Shown: piece by piece, positions 1 to 11,059 of the stretch
How the letters are laid out: every line of letters starts with the position of its first letter
Numbering within the stretch: position 1 is the stretch's first letter
Origin: Ornithodoros turicata
Lineage: Eukaryota; Arthropoda; Arachnida; Ixodida; Argasidae
Reading direction: 5' to 3'
DNA: 64,000 nt
Assembly (NCBI RefSeq): GCF_037126465.1
Contig: NC_088202.1
Location: forward strand, 78,906,160-78,970,159
Notes under the pieces: model-generated
What the model saw: the letters and a program-made list of their open reading frames with translations, nothing else
Databases searched by the model: none
What the model was told of the DNA's origin: nothing
Made by a program: the position numbers and the translations under genes

Positions 1-72
1 ACACTTTGCAAAAAAAAAAAAAAAAAACACTTATGTGAAAACGTTAAGAAAACATATGCGATGATAATGAAA

Positions 73-753
73 TTAGACACCAAAACTGGCAGCTAGCTGG
101 CTGCGAAAAACTGAAAAGTCGGAGTTAGCTACGATAGACTGGGGAAGGTCGTTCCAAGCACTGATGGTTTTGGGGAAGAAAGAAAATTGGAAATGAGATG
201 TACGACATGGAATGTGGTCGATTTTATGGGCATGATCGATCCTAGAGGAGATGTAGTGGGCCATAGTGATGTACCCTGGACGGATGGTTGTGGTGTAGTA
301 GAATTTGTGGAATAAACACAGACAAAAGTATTTCCTACGGTGTGCAAGAGGAGGAAGATTGATAGAGGCCTTTAAAGATGTAATACTGGACGGAAAAGAA
401 TAGTCTGATAAAATAAAGCGAGTTGCCCGATTCTGTAAGGATTCAAGAAGGTCCACAAGTGTTGACTGGTAAGGATCCCAGGTACTACATGCATATTCCA
501 ACTTCGGCCTGACTAGTGTTTTGTATGCAAGGCGTTTCACTTCAGGTGGAGCAAGTTTAAGGTGGCGACGGATGAAACCAAGTTTGCGATTTGCATCGCG
601 AACAATGGTATGAATATGATCTGACCAAGAGAGGTTTGAGGAGAAATGAAGCCCCAAGTACTTGTAAGTATGAGACTCACGGATGACATCCTGGCCTATG
701 TGATACTGAAAAAGTGGACGGTGGAAGTAACGGTGGATAGTTACGCAGTTCAT
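73..753 (-). pseudogene. Non-LTR retrotransposon RT, C-terminal part (CR1/Jockey group)
   Basis: An open frame of 226 codons encodes the segment that follows the catalytic palm in CR1/L2/Jockey-type reverse transcriptases. Visible hallmarks are YKYLGLHF near residue 31, W(S)DHI, an A..KLGFIRR helix, the RPKLEYA..TWDP motif near residues 83-93 and LQNRATRFI after it. The palm itself, with its YxDD box, would lie 5' (right of 753) and is absent, so this is a 5'-truncated copy, as is usual for LINE insertions. The frame has no stop, which suggests a fairly young insertion. The fragment resembles the plus-strand copy at 25407-25992. To its left, an A-run at 10-27 would be a T-run in element orientation, so it is not an obvious poly(A) tail. 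Clade assignment is approximate. Confidence 0.85.
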
Positions 754-760
754 TTTTATT

Positions 761-945
761 GTGGGTTTATTTAAGCGTACATTATGGACGGTTTATTTTT
801 AACGGTGGATATTTCCATGATCTATTTTAAGAGTTTATTTTGAGGGCGTGTATTTTTAAGCGGTTTATTTCAGAAAATGGATTTCGAAGGGAGGAATTTT
901 AAGCGTGGATTTTTTAATGTTTTACTTTAAACATTTATTTCGGCG
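761..945. repeat. Degenerate AT-rich tandem repeat (~20-25 bp units)
   Basis: Variants of GGTTTATTTTTAA followed by a GTGGAT or CGTGTAT block recur about eight times here (for example near 764, 789, 828, 857 and 900). Spacing is irregular and units differ by several bases, so this is an old or imprecise tandem array. It directly abuts the 5' end of the truncated RT at 73-753. It may be a 5' piece of that element or an independent simple repeat. Confidence 0.45.
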
Positions 946-1496
946 TACAGCCAAACGAGCATTGGTCCACAGACACCGTTCAAGGCATGGTTCGAGGTTA
1001 GGCCGTGAGATTGTGGAGGCCACACTCATTGAGAAGTCCCCGAGCAACGTTAGCCAAAAATTGGTCAACCTGTCCCCTCTCGAGCTCTCTTTTGTTTCGT
1101 GCGACTTTCCGGAGTAGGTGGCTTGTGAAAATAAACTTCAGTTGCCAGTTAAACTCTGTTTTCTCCGTGTCTGTGTTCTCTATCGCGTTCCTTGTCGTGA
1201 TGATTGTTACTGTTTTCTGTTCTGTGGCGGCAATGAGTGTAAACACAGCTCGACACTAAGCGTTGCTTCAGTTCACGCTTCAAAATGATCGCCGCATCGC
1301 TATGATCACTAGTTCGCCCATCGCTTCGATTAGCAACTTTGTTAGTCATTCGGTTAACGTCTCATTCAGCTGGAGGTGTGTTCTTGCCGACATGTTGTCA
1401 GACACCATCCAGTGAAATCAATCGCAATGCTGCCGTCGGCACGTCGCGGCAGCAGACAGAAGTGAAAGAGCGCAGACAAGCTAGTGCATACTGAGG
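946..1496. other. Unassigned spacer
   Basis: Only short overlapping ORFs on both strands, none with a recognisable domain. No terminal repeats or low-complexity tracts seen. Confidence 0.5.
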
Positions 1497-1852
1497 TCAG
1501 GAACCGGGGACACGGAAGAAAAGAAATTTCTCTGACACAGCAACTGCTTATTATGAACCGAACGCTTATTTCCCCGAAAACCTCCGACGGGGTCTCCGTG
1601 GACGGGGGGGAAAGGGGTATGAGCGAAGGTTTACTCACTCAGTTCCCCCTCGTGGCAATCTCCCAAGATTCTAACAACAGTCGTTTACATTTGTTCCTTT
1701 CTGTACGCAAAACGGAAGTATCACTGAAAATAGGCTGACAGCCATTACACTCCGGAAGGTGGCCCACGAGTTCACTGGAAACGTGACGCTTTTCGGTGCT
1801 AAGCATGTGTTCTCTAAGACGCTCATTGACACAGCGACCCATTTGACCAACG
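1497..1852 (-). pseudogene. Penelope-like element 3' end with GIY-YIG nuclease remnant
   Basis: On the minus strand the sequence just upstream of 1842 reads RYVGQ followed by GRCVNERLREH, the second half of the GIY-YIG endonuclease core (YVGQT..R...R...H) found at the C-terminus of Penelope-like reverse transcriptases. The catalytic GIY half and the whole RT are missing. After the nuclease frame (stop near 1639) comes a 3' UTR that reaches about 1497. The copy is nearly identical in an inverted orientation to 1914-2226, and the left arm carries a few extra bases in the 3' UTR. This is established PLE architecture. Activity is impossible from this fragment. Confidence 0.75.
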
Positions 1853-1913
1853 TAACGTTTTGTGTGCTGTAAGGAGAACGTCGTATACCCAATTCCTTTG
1901 GAATGTGTTTTTT

Positions 1914-2226
1914 GTTAAGTTGGTCAAACGGGTCGCTGTGTCAATGAGCATCTTAGAGAACACATGCTTAGCACCGAAAAGAGTCACGTTTCCAGTGAAC
2001 TTCTGGGCCACCTTCAGGAGTGTAATGGCTGTCAGCCTATTTTCAGTGATACTTCCGTTTTGCGTACAGAATGGAGCAAATAGAAAGAGAGGGGTAACTG
2101 TGTGAGTAAACCCTCGCTTATACCCCTTTCCCCCCTTGGGAGGTTTTTGGGAATATAAGCCTTCGGTTCATAATAAACAGTTGCTGTGTCAGAGAAATTT
2201 CTTTTCTTCCGTGTCTCCGGTTCCAG
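1914..2226 (+). pseudogene. Penelope-like element 3' end, second copy (opposite strand)
   Basis: This is the mirror copy of 1497-1852. The plus strand around 1918-2085 encodes the same VGQ..GRCVNE.LREHMLS segment of a GIY-YIG domain, then the same 3' UTR (TTTCAGTGATACTTCC, later CAGTTGCTGTGTCAGAG). Divergence from the left copy is roughly one base in eight, with small indels, so the two are not a recent perfect duplication. The spacer of about 60 bp between the arms holds an extra stretch of coding-like sequence from the left copy. Confidence 0.7.
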
Positions 2227-2245
2227 CCCTCAGCGGCAGCACACG

Positions 2246-2813
2246 TTGACCGAAGATCAACTCAACTGTTGACCATTCGTTGAATTGACTGTTGCAAAGG
2301 CCAACAGAGTCAAGCAATGTCATAAAACCACCACAATTTATGGTCAGCTCATCGATCATCGAGCTAAACAACGAGAATTAGCCGAGGCCGGCTACAAACA
2401 TGGACGACGCAAACACGCCAGTTGTCTGATTTCATCCGGGCTGTCCCGGCACCTTTTGTTTGGTTACCACATGGTGACTGACAGCGCCGGTTAAGTTTGT
2501 GCCCGCCGACATGTAAGTCGTATCACCGTACGGCGTACAGCTCATCATTCTGCATATCTGCAGAGTCCCAGTTTTCCACACTGAAAGTGGCAACACGTGT
2601 CGATATTCCGCAGGCACTTCGAAGTCCTCCCTTATTCACCCCTTGACAGGGAGAAAGCAACGAAAAAGAAAAAAAGAAAACCGGTCACCGCTGACCTCGA
2701 TAGAAGCGCGGTCGCCGTTTGAACCGTAATGACATCACCGATGACGTTTTCTCCTCCTCCTCCTCGTTTCAACTTGCGGAGCGCGTCGAGCGGGAACGCG
2801 CACGGCGATGTTC

Positions 2814-2856
<43 letters not shown>

Positions 2857-3866
2857 TGCTATGAAAAATATTGCGTACAGAGAAAATTTGCGTGTTAACG
2901 AAGTTAAGTTATCTGCTTTCAGAAAGCGTTTGGAACTGAAAATTTTTTGGATGGCTTTCTGCGCTCATTTAAAGACGCTACACCAGCCTCACATTGACTG
3001 TGTCGTGACGTTGCCCGCTACAAGCGTGGCCGAACACGGCGAACAGTTTCACCACCACCACCCCACCACCGTGTCATGATGACGATGGCGACGGCAAAGA
3101 TATCGCGGACGGACGGATGGATTGAGCAACATAAGGCCAGGCAGGCTGGCAGGCAGATCGCTCGGAAATAGCACACCACCACCGGATGGATTCATGATGT
3201 GTCAAATACAGCTGCAGCCGTGAGAGGAACACCTCAAATGTTGGCGTAAAATTACAAATCCTTCAAATAGCCGCTGGTACCCCGGATAATACTTTTGCCG
3301 GCAACAGTCGTCAGGTCCCATTATACTCGTTAAACAGCTCAGAGGGTAGAACCAAAGCCTGCACAATGCCTTTTGGCAGCGGTCCACATGTGCGTCTTTG
3401 GCATTGGTGTTGAAGAGATGGTCTGATGATCTAACTGTACATCAACCGCGGACGCTCAGTTGCACGTGATGCACATGCAGTTTATGGCTTATACATATCG
3501 GCTTATGGAGCTTATCAAGTCGCAGAAGCGTGCAGGACATCTGTAGTGCCGTGGACTTATCGCCATAAAGGCGTGCACAGAGAAGATAGTTGTTAATACA
3601 CGTAGAGAACAATATACTAGCATCTGACGGAAAGTCACGAATATTAGAAATCGAATTTTGCATTACGTGAATGTGGAAATCTGGGATCATTGAGTCCGGG
3701 TTGAAGGGATCAGAATTGCATGAACGGCTGTCTGAGGGTGATCGGTAGTCGCGCAAGTATACACTGTACGCAAGCCTGTCACAAGCAGAACATGAGAAAT
3801 TCAGTCATTTTACGTCTAATCATATGAATTCCATTTGGCTTGGTATTCTTTAACATTTCTTTTCTT
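2246..3866. other. Unassigned region with (GT)n microsatellite at 2816-2853
   Basis: About 1.6 kb without a recognisable gene. A 38-bp uninterrupted GT dinucleotide tract at 2816-2853 and a run of CACCACCA/CCCCACCACC near 3050-3068 are the only low-complexity features. A 104-codon minus-strand ORF at 3442-3756 has no motif I can name. Confidence 0.55.
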
Positions 3867-3874
3867 AAACCACT

Positions 3875-4520
3875 TAAAGTGACAGTCCGGTCGAAAACAT
3901 AGGTCTGGGAAACACCGCCTTATGATTTCTAATACTCCTCACAACAACTGTGCAAAATATTTCAGAAGAAATCGTATCGCACGATTTATAATCGACATTT
4001 TTCTATACCGCAGTTGGTCCCGAGTAAAGGCCGCAGCGAGCTCTCGCGTGACGTGCATAAGAGCAATGCCGCACGTGACTTGTCGAATGCCTGTTTGCGC
4101 GATAGTTGATTGTTGCATGCTAGCATTTGTCCTTTATGATGTTTTTGAGTAGCAATCACGCGTTATGTAGACTAAAATGCAGAGTAGCGTCAATGTAAAC
4201 ACAGGTATCACGACGTAGCCTTCTGTTCAGTACACTCATAGACAAAAACACCTCTCTGCATTCCCAGCAACGGCGCAGTCCTCCGCTCCACTTTGTCCAT
4301 TGGGGACGTCATGCTCACGTGACGGCTGACGTACATAGAGGATCCTTGGGGCAAGGAGTATGCGAGGGAGAAAAACGAAACCGGATGTCTTCAGAGGAGT
4401 ATTTTTCATTCGATATCTCGAAAACCACGCCGTTTTGTGAGCTGAAACTTTCCACCCAGCATGTAAGTTTCCGTGACAGTTGGAAAAAATCAACTTCCGG
4501 TTTTCCCGGACTGTCCCTTT
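3875..4520. mobile_element. Non-autonomous DNA transposon, hAT-like, 8-bp TSD
   Basis: The element is bounded by inverted termini AAAGTGACAGTCCGG on the left (3876 on) and AAAGGGACAGTCCGG read inward from 4520, 14 of 15 bases identical. It is flanked by a perfect 8-bp direct repeat AAACCACT at 3867-3874 and 4521-4528. Eight-base target duplications are characteristic of hAT (also P) transposons. The 646-bp interior has no transposase-like ORF, so any movement would need a transposase supplied in trans. The flanking TTAA-like bases could suggest piggyBac, but the longer duplication argues for hAT. Confidence 0.75.
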
Positions 4521-4750
4521 AAACCACTGCAAAATATCCAATTACCAGACGCCGTTGCTTACTTCTATAGAGGGTTGTTTTAAGTCAAAACATTTGTCGT
4601 GCGCGTGAGACGAACAGAAATAGTAACAAACTCTGCTAAAAGGGCGAAAAGCGAGACAACTTCACTAGTCAGACTTTGGCGTACACGAATATTTTATATA
4701 TACGTATTCTGACCAGGAATGGCGCAGGCGCGGGGGCGCTTGATGAAAGC

Positions 4751-5619
4751 AGACTTGTAGAGTAATTTGAGTAGAGTATTAAAGTTACATACCTTAACTA
4801 CTTTTGTGAGTAACTTGGTGTCTTGCAAATACTTTCGAAGGTGAGTATTTAGTAATCTAACTTAAATGCTTTTTTTTAAAATAACGTCTACTCATTTTCC
4901 AAGTTACTTTGAGGATACTTCTTTGTGTGTGACTGAGTGGTCGAACGAAATATTATCTTTTGTCTCGGCAATGCGCTTTGTACTGTGTATGTTGTCTGAG
5001 GCATTCGGGACATCCACGTCCCTCCTTTGAAGGGGTGGCGTGCAGCGCCTCAGGTTTGGGAGCATGCATGAGGCGATGTGTTGCCTTGAAGAGTATACGG
5101 GTAAACCATTGAGACACCCTTTCAGGCAGGATGAAAGACCCGTCCCGAAAGCTGTTGCGAGAGATGGTACGTAAAATATTCATAACTCTTGATGAGGTTA
5201 AAACAACAATAAAGCGAAAAACGACAGTAAATTATGTCGTTTCTGTAGAGCGCTCGTTCGCATCTGTAGAGCGTCTGTCCATGATTGGGGGTACTGTGAA
5301 AAATAAAAAAAATAAAAAAATAAAAATAAACGGGACAGACTATCGTATAGTAATTTTGAAAAGCAGTTCTTCCTGCGAACTAATAAAGCTTTTCGGTAAT
5401 GGCATTTTCAACTTCACGCACTTCGTATTTCTTTGATAGCGAATTCCAACTGTGACGTCAAAGTATCTTGAGAACAACGAGTTACTTTTAAGAGTATTCA
5501 TTACTCTATCTTAAATACTTATCAATATTGAGTATTTAGTACTCTACTCAGTTACTTTTTTTGCCCGGTACTCAGTAACTTAGCTTTAATGCTTTTTGTG
5601 AGCATTTCGTGCAAGCCTG
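4751..5619. mobile_element. Non-autonomous hAT-like element with AGTAACT-type termini
   Basis: GATGAAAGC is repeated directly at 4742-4750 and 5620-5628, a target duplication of 8-9 bp. The ends are AGACTTGTA and, inverted, (C)AGGCTTGCA. The first and last ~150 bp are packed with variants of GAGTA(A/T)T, AGTAACTT and their complements (AAGTTACT, GTATTTAGTA), whereas the middle is unremarkable and encodes no transposase. Length 869 bp. The same motif theme is used by the element at 47300-47869, so the two probably belong to related families. Confidence 0.7.
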
Positions 5620-5628
5620 GATGAAAGC

Positions 5629-6939
5629 TAAGTTCTCAGTCAGAGAGTTCTCGGCGCATGCCTTGAGTTTCATGTACGATGTATAATCTACTAAAGGTTT
5701 TGTGTTCTCGCGTCTACATCCATAAGATTAATGTACGGAGGTACCATCCCCCCCCCCCCTTGCGTCATAGTGCAGTACCCGTACAGAAGGTAAAGAACCG
5801 GGGCAGTTGCAGCTGACGTTCATAGGAGTATGATCAAGTTATAGGTTTGCAACGCAGGCAACTGTTTATGAGGTCAGGGAAAGCCGCAGAAAAATGACCT
5901 TTCACTTAAACGGTCTCGCGTCGTCATGTAAATGGTCTTTTGAAGTTTCCTCGAAAGTTATCAATACGCAACTTGGGGATGCTGTATAACAATGGCCGCG
6001 TGATTAATTGCCTAAGAGGGTGCTACCAATGGTGACGCCTCCCGCTCTAGGAGCATGTCGTTGACAGGAACCTCAATCTGGCACCAAGCCAAGGGTCTGT
6101 GGGGTAGACTGTTCATTTTAGGAATTGGTTTAGTGGAGCTGGAGTTTGAAACAACTTTACGGAAGATTCCACTTCGAGCACAATGCGTTCTCCAAACCGA
6201 CACCATAAATGGTGCACACCCTGTGGGAAGCTACATGATAATCCGAAATTACTTATTTTAATCGAACATCGTTCTTTGTGAAGGTGTCCGTTAGTGGAGC
6301 GGATACTAGCTACAGCGCGGAGACTCGCAGGAGATGTCGAGAACAAAGAACTCGTGATCTTCTACCAGGATAATTTATTGTGCGTGCCGACAATATTCCA
6401 GCGTGCGTGCGTGCGTCCGTCCAGACGTGTGAGCCTTCCCTTACCCCCATTCCCCCTTTTATCCCTTCCCCGAGCAACGTGCCGCCAATCTAGGCAGGCA
6501 GACCTCTCGAAACCCCTACGTCCCCCCCTCCCCCGACGATACGCACGCAGTTGATTGGTTGGTTTGAAAAATAAAAAAAGTGCAGCATGACGTTGCACTG
6601 TTTGTATAGCATTGCCATTTTTGTCGAAGATTCCAGCAAGTGGTGCTGCAAGGTCAACCCTCCCGACCCATCAAGGCTACTGCAAATTATATTCTGTCCT
6701 CATATCATATTGGAAGCAGAGATGTTGATAAACCTTTCGTCTACTTCAGTGATGTTGAATGGTGGTGTTACAGCTGGTGGTACAAATGGTAAACAGCTAT
6801 GCTTCGTATCCCGCCATTCACTGTCGGGTAAATTCAAGTAACTGAGGTACAAGTAAGCGCTGCGGTGTGCTTTACTGTCCTTTTATGTGCAGCGTTTTTC
6901 ACTAAATACAATTGCCAACTACCCTGCCTGCGTACAGTG
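5629..6939. other. Unassigned region; C-run at 5748-5759
   Basis: No gene recognised. A 12-base C run sits at 5748-5759, and a C/T-rich stretch lies at 6420-6540 with GTGCGTGCGTGCGT just before it. ORFs here are short and mutually overlapping. Confidence 0.5.
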
Positions 6940-7785
6940 TAGAGCACTGCACGGGCCTAATTTTCAGGCCCGGGCCCGGTCCAGGCCTGGCTGCTACTGC
7001 CCGCACCCGGCCCGGTCCCGACGTCTTCTATAGATTTACAGCCCGGGCCGGCCCGAGCCCGACTCTGCCGGCCCGGGCCCAGCCCGTACCCGACTGTTTC
7101 CATGGCCAGGTCCGGTCTCAGCCCGCCTGTGCTCTATATGTTCTCGAGGCCCGGAGGCGTATTTAGATTTACTAAAGAGCACAGCGCAGCGAGGGAAAGG
7201 ACGCAGCTAATTGGTGGAGAGTGAGGGGGTACGCTCGAACGGATCGGCTGTGTTTCTCTGCCGGCAAGCCGCTCTGTGCTTTGTGCTTGCTTGTTTGGGA
7301 AGGCAACGCGCAGCGGCCCTTGGGTGATATGTATGTACCTTACGCTTCAAGAGAGGCTCATCTACGCTCTATTGCGCATGCACCGGTGTTAGTTCCCCTC
7401 TCTCGAACTCACACACGAACGAAATATGTCAGAACACCTGACCTAACTGACCCTCGTGCAGGACTATCAGCGCGCACGCTACACCAATCGTCCCCAAATA
7501 TGTGTGAGTGCACGTGTGAAATCCAGACCCATTACACTAAATAAGCATGATCACATATAAAAAAGGGATAGTTCTCAGATAAGAATTCAGTGATATCCCA
7601 TACCCAATGGCAAAAAAATGACATGAAAATTCAGCTGTCCAGTCTCGTGAAATATGTTCGCGTACATGCCCGACCATGGCCGGCGTTGTCAAGCCCGTAC
7701 CCGGCCCGGGTCCGATGGCTGAAACCCGAGCCCGGCCCAGGCCTGCATAAAGAATTCAAAGCCCGGCCCGGCCCGCGGTCTGCTA
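6940..7785. mobile_element. GC-motif DNA transposon remnant (GGCCCGGGC arrays at both ends)
   Basis: Both ends consist of reiterated GCCCGGCCC/GGGCCCGGG blocks: 6953-7155 on the left and 7670-7780 on the right, mirror-related. The extreme ends read TAGAGCACTGCACGGGCC at 6940 and, inverted from 7785, TAGCAGACCGCGGGCC, which align as imperfect terminal inverted repeats. The middle (7160-7665) has ordinary composition with no transposase ORF. A clean 8-bp duplication is not visible in the flanks, so the superfamily is inferred from the motif-array layout shared with the hAT-like elements elsewhere in the window. Confidence 0.6.
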
Positions 7786-7898
7786 GACAACCACCTTTTT
7801 AATTCTTGTTATATGCGCACTGTGAGTTTGGCCTTTCTGCGTCATGTATTGTGCTGTACTGACCCCTTACAAGGACGTTAAAAGCCCTTTAGCCTGCG

Positions 7899-8380
7899 TT
7901 GACCCCACATTGTCCCTTACTCTCCCCTAGCCGAAGGCCACGTTCCTTTACCACTGTCTTCCACCGGATGAGACTTAACGTGGCTTTTACATCGGTTTTC
8001 AAACATCTCCTCGGTGTTTGCGCATCCAACCTCTGTTCCACGTGTGGTGTGCACGGTGACCTCCATCACATCCTCCTGGTCAGCGGACAGTACGATCGCG
8101 AGCGCCCTCATGGAAACTGTCCTGCAACGCGTCGATCAACGCCAGTTCGGCTTGGCCAAAATTCTAGAGCTACGGTCGGGCCCCTCACATCAGATGCAAG
8201 GATTACGAGTTGTTGCTGTGTTCCTCTCCAGCACAGAACCAATGGACGAACTCTAATAGGACACCTTTCCATCATCATCCTTTTCTCATCCCTTCCATAA
8301 GAGCAGGGGGGCAGTGTACCGCCATAACGGCGGGGAATGACCCACCACATCATCATACCACCTGTGTGTGTGTGTGTGTT
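7899..8380 (+). pseudogene. RNase H LINE, extreme C-terminus and 3' tail
   Basis: Frames in this segment contain RMRLNVAFTSVFKHLLG and LCSTCGVHGDLHHIL, the zinc-knuckle-like tail (CxxCG....H) that follows the RNase H domain in I-clade-like LINEs of this window (compare 27317-28234 and 37399-37925). The RT and RNase H domains are missing and the frame is broken after the zinc knuckle. The 3' end has the family's signature: a GGGGGGCAGTGTACC block, CATCATCATACC and a (GT)n tract at 8363-8379. A truncated, dead copy. Confidence 0.7.
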
Positions 8381-8399
8381 TTCGCTACCATGTAGTTTC

Positions 8400-10192
8400 A
8401 CAGCCATCGCCTTTCCTCCGAATTTCGGATATTAACTCGGTTATACACGACGAAAAACACACTCCGAAAACCCGAAACATTAGCTACATATAACTACCGC
8501 TCTGACATGTTGGATGAATCGGATAAAATCCGGAAGAAACATTCTGGTATTACTTCTAAGAATACTTACTCAGACACAGAACTGCAGAACCCGGATGAAA
8601 ATTTTCAACATTCATCATGGTCAAACGGTCGTGCAAAGTTCCGATTTCCACGGACCAGTATTTATATGCAGCACATTCACGTACGCTATACTTGAATACT
8701 ATCTTTTGCACGATTCAATAGACTGCTCCAAAAATGAACAACCCCGCTTGTTTAATCGCAGCTATAAAACATGTCTAAGAATGATCTCCTTGCAGTGTGC
8801 TCCGTGCCTAAGTCCATACACGCACGCAGCACACGATTGATTTTCATTAAGGGCTGAGGTACGTATAGGCACACATGTGCAAAACATGCCTGATACGCAG
8901 GAAGCACTCCACCCTCATTACTAACTACCAGTCTTTGCCCACTTTGTCGTATTTCGTGGAGTGGAGAAATCTTATTGCCACCCATATGCATTCGCATAAA
9001 AACAGGATTATGTACTATATTTTCTCCCGTCCACATTGGCCCATGTAGTGGCCAGCAGGGAACCTTCAGGGAATTGCTAGATTGAGACGGAGTTCTAGGA
9101 CCCATCGATAACTAGCCTTCGTTCTAGTGAGGGCGCACGACAGTCGAAATGAGCGGAACCACAAGGGGGCTTTTTTGTAGTAACTTAAGGAGGTCACGGC
9201 TCTCCTATTATAACCGCTTCCCCCGAGTAATCTCCAGCACTTGCGCTCCAAGAAATTGCGGTCTAGACCGTGTGGGGGTAAACATTATGCGACACAGTAA
9301 ACGCATACTCATCGGCGTGCAATTTCTTGTTGTTTTGGACATGTTACAAGTGAGAAACAGATATTAATTGATAAAGGATGACAAAATACCACATTAAACT
9401 GAGGTACCACATTATACTGAGGTACACTATACTAACTAGCGAACTGCGCATTGCCCGCATTGCCAGGCAATCGTCAAAGATGTGGATGACTGGTTTCGGC
9501 TTGCCGAAGTTCTTCCGTGGATTGTCGCAGGGGAATGATAAATGTGTGACTCGTAAAAAGTAAAGCAAGAAACAAAGCGTCTCTGCACCCTATGTAACAT
9601 ATCTTACGAACGGAAGCAGTCACAGGACAGAACCATGGACAGAACCACACGACCCATCAGCTATTGTGCAGGTTCTCTAACTGGCTCTGTCCGTGTATCG
9701 TTCCTTGCTGCTTCAATTCGTAAGATATGTGCCAACTTTCTATCACCGATTAAACTCCCAGTGTCGGGGAAACACAACGGACGAGACGACACAGGCACTG
9801 GCTGACAACAATTTTTCCTAATAACTTATTGCGCAACAGGGCGCTTATAAAACAAGGCCAAGAACCACACATTCCACCCGGATTGGTCCTGATATCAGAA
9901 AGTTCTTCAATGTCCGCACCAGGTTTTTTCATAGCTAGGACTCCCCCACCCCCCCACCCTCCCTATACTCCTTTAACAAGTACTGCGCGTCCAAAACCCT
10001 ATAAAATTATCTAGTAACGACTACCGTGCTTTTCTTACTTGTTTTTGCTAGGAACAGTTTTTCTAAAAACATTCAGTGATGGACCGCTTATACAACGATC
10101 ACCCGCTTTTTTTTATTTGTAAAGCCTCTTGATAGAGGAGCACCCCCACTTTCCTTCCTTCCTTTATACAGGATTTTAGTTCCTGACACGTC
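8400..10192. other. Unassigned region with small repeats
   Basis: No gene recognised across 1.8 kb. It holds an 18-bp tandem duplication (9387-9404 and 9405-9422, one mismatch) and the 134-bp fold-back described separately. A C/CA-rich patch lies at 9944-9970. Confidence 0.5.
9597..9730. mobile_element. Small fold-back (MITE-like) element, 134 bp
   Basis: The 23-bp end 9597-9619 (ACATATCTTACGAAcggaag...) is the reverse complement of 9708-9730 with two mismatches. A second inner match (GGACAGAACC near 9625 against GGTTCTCTAAC...GTCC near 9671-9692) would extend a hairpin. No coding capacity. A clear target duplication is not seen, so it may be a MITE or simply a hairpin relic. Confidence 0.5.
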
Positions 10193-11013
10193 CTAAGATG
10201 ATCTGCTAATCTGACATAACCACCAGTTTGAGAATTTGTATGCTCTTTTAATGTCACATCCACACACTGTTGAATCTATCGGTGAAGATGACAATGAGTC
10301 ATCACCTGCCTCCCTCTCACGTGACTCAAGCACAGTGGTTTTGAGAGCAACCTGCGCTGATGCATCCGTGGTAGATCTTGTTGACTGAGGTTTGTACGCC
10401 GGATCACACATACTTGACACATGGCGTCCCGAACATGTCCTACAGCGTGGTTGGCTCCTGCATTGTTTTGCTGAATGGTCGGGCTTTGTGCATCGGAAAC
10501 ATAGACGTTGCGCAGCTAGTATATTATTTTTCTCTTCGAGGGACCTAGATGTTGCACAGTCTGCTGTTACATGCCCCATGTCGTTACAGAAGACGCACGC
10601 CTTACTTTTTCCCTGTTTTGTGACGCTATGCAATGCGGTTACCGGCACTTCCGACTGTCTTCTGATTCTGTTTTGGAAGTCCGATTTCATCGATTCGTTC
10701 GTGCTGCTAGCGTCGAAGGTGCGCGGGCTGAGCTCTTCACGATACTTTACTTCATTCCCGAGAAAGCTTAATAGCAACTGTAGAGCTTGTTTATGAAAAA
10801 CCGCACCAGTGAGGGTCGGAGCGTCCGCTGATCGCGGTTGCATTTTCCCCCCGAGCATTCGACTAAATTGTAGGGCCATGTCGTTTGGCAGAGCTCGTAG
10901 CAGTACTGGATACAACATCGAACAGTATGACTCCATTGTCGTCCCTAGACATTCTAATCCTCGAATGTGAGCCTGAACGGAATCACGCAACTTGCGCAAG
11001 AGATATATTTAGC
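10193..11013 (-). pseudogene. BEL/Pao gag fragment with three zinc knuckles
   Basis: A 268-codon frame encodes a capsid-like helical segment (MRKLRDSVQAHIRGLECLG at its start, which matches the gag region preceding the knuckles in BEL/Pao elements), followed by C..CNDMGHVTADC, a CFRCTKPDHSAKQC knuckle and a CRTCSGRHVSSMC knuckle. The N-terminal part of gag is absent. The fragment lies on the minus strand, whereas pol/integrase of the same kind lies just downstream on the plus strand, so the element has been rearranged. The breakpoint lies between about 11013 and 11060. The domain call is secure; whether gag and pol came from one copy is inference. Confidence 0.8.
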
Positions 11014-11059
11014 GACTAGATCTTACTGGTTCGATCTCGGCTAGACGTGTTAAATGGAC

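Noticed and set aside
2816..2853. Microsatellite runs as functional sites
   Set aside because: The GT, TA and C runs look like simple sequence; no evidence of function, and length may be unreliable.
6940..7785. 8-bp target duplication for the GC-motif element
   Set aside because: Several registers tried (for example GTGTAGAG against CTAGACAA) give at most 5 of 8 matches; left unassigned.
11029..11045. GGTTCGATC resembling a tRNA B-box
   Set aside because: No A-box or cloverleaf in context; lies in the BEL/Pao junction.
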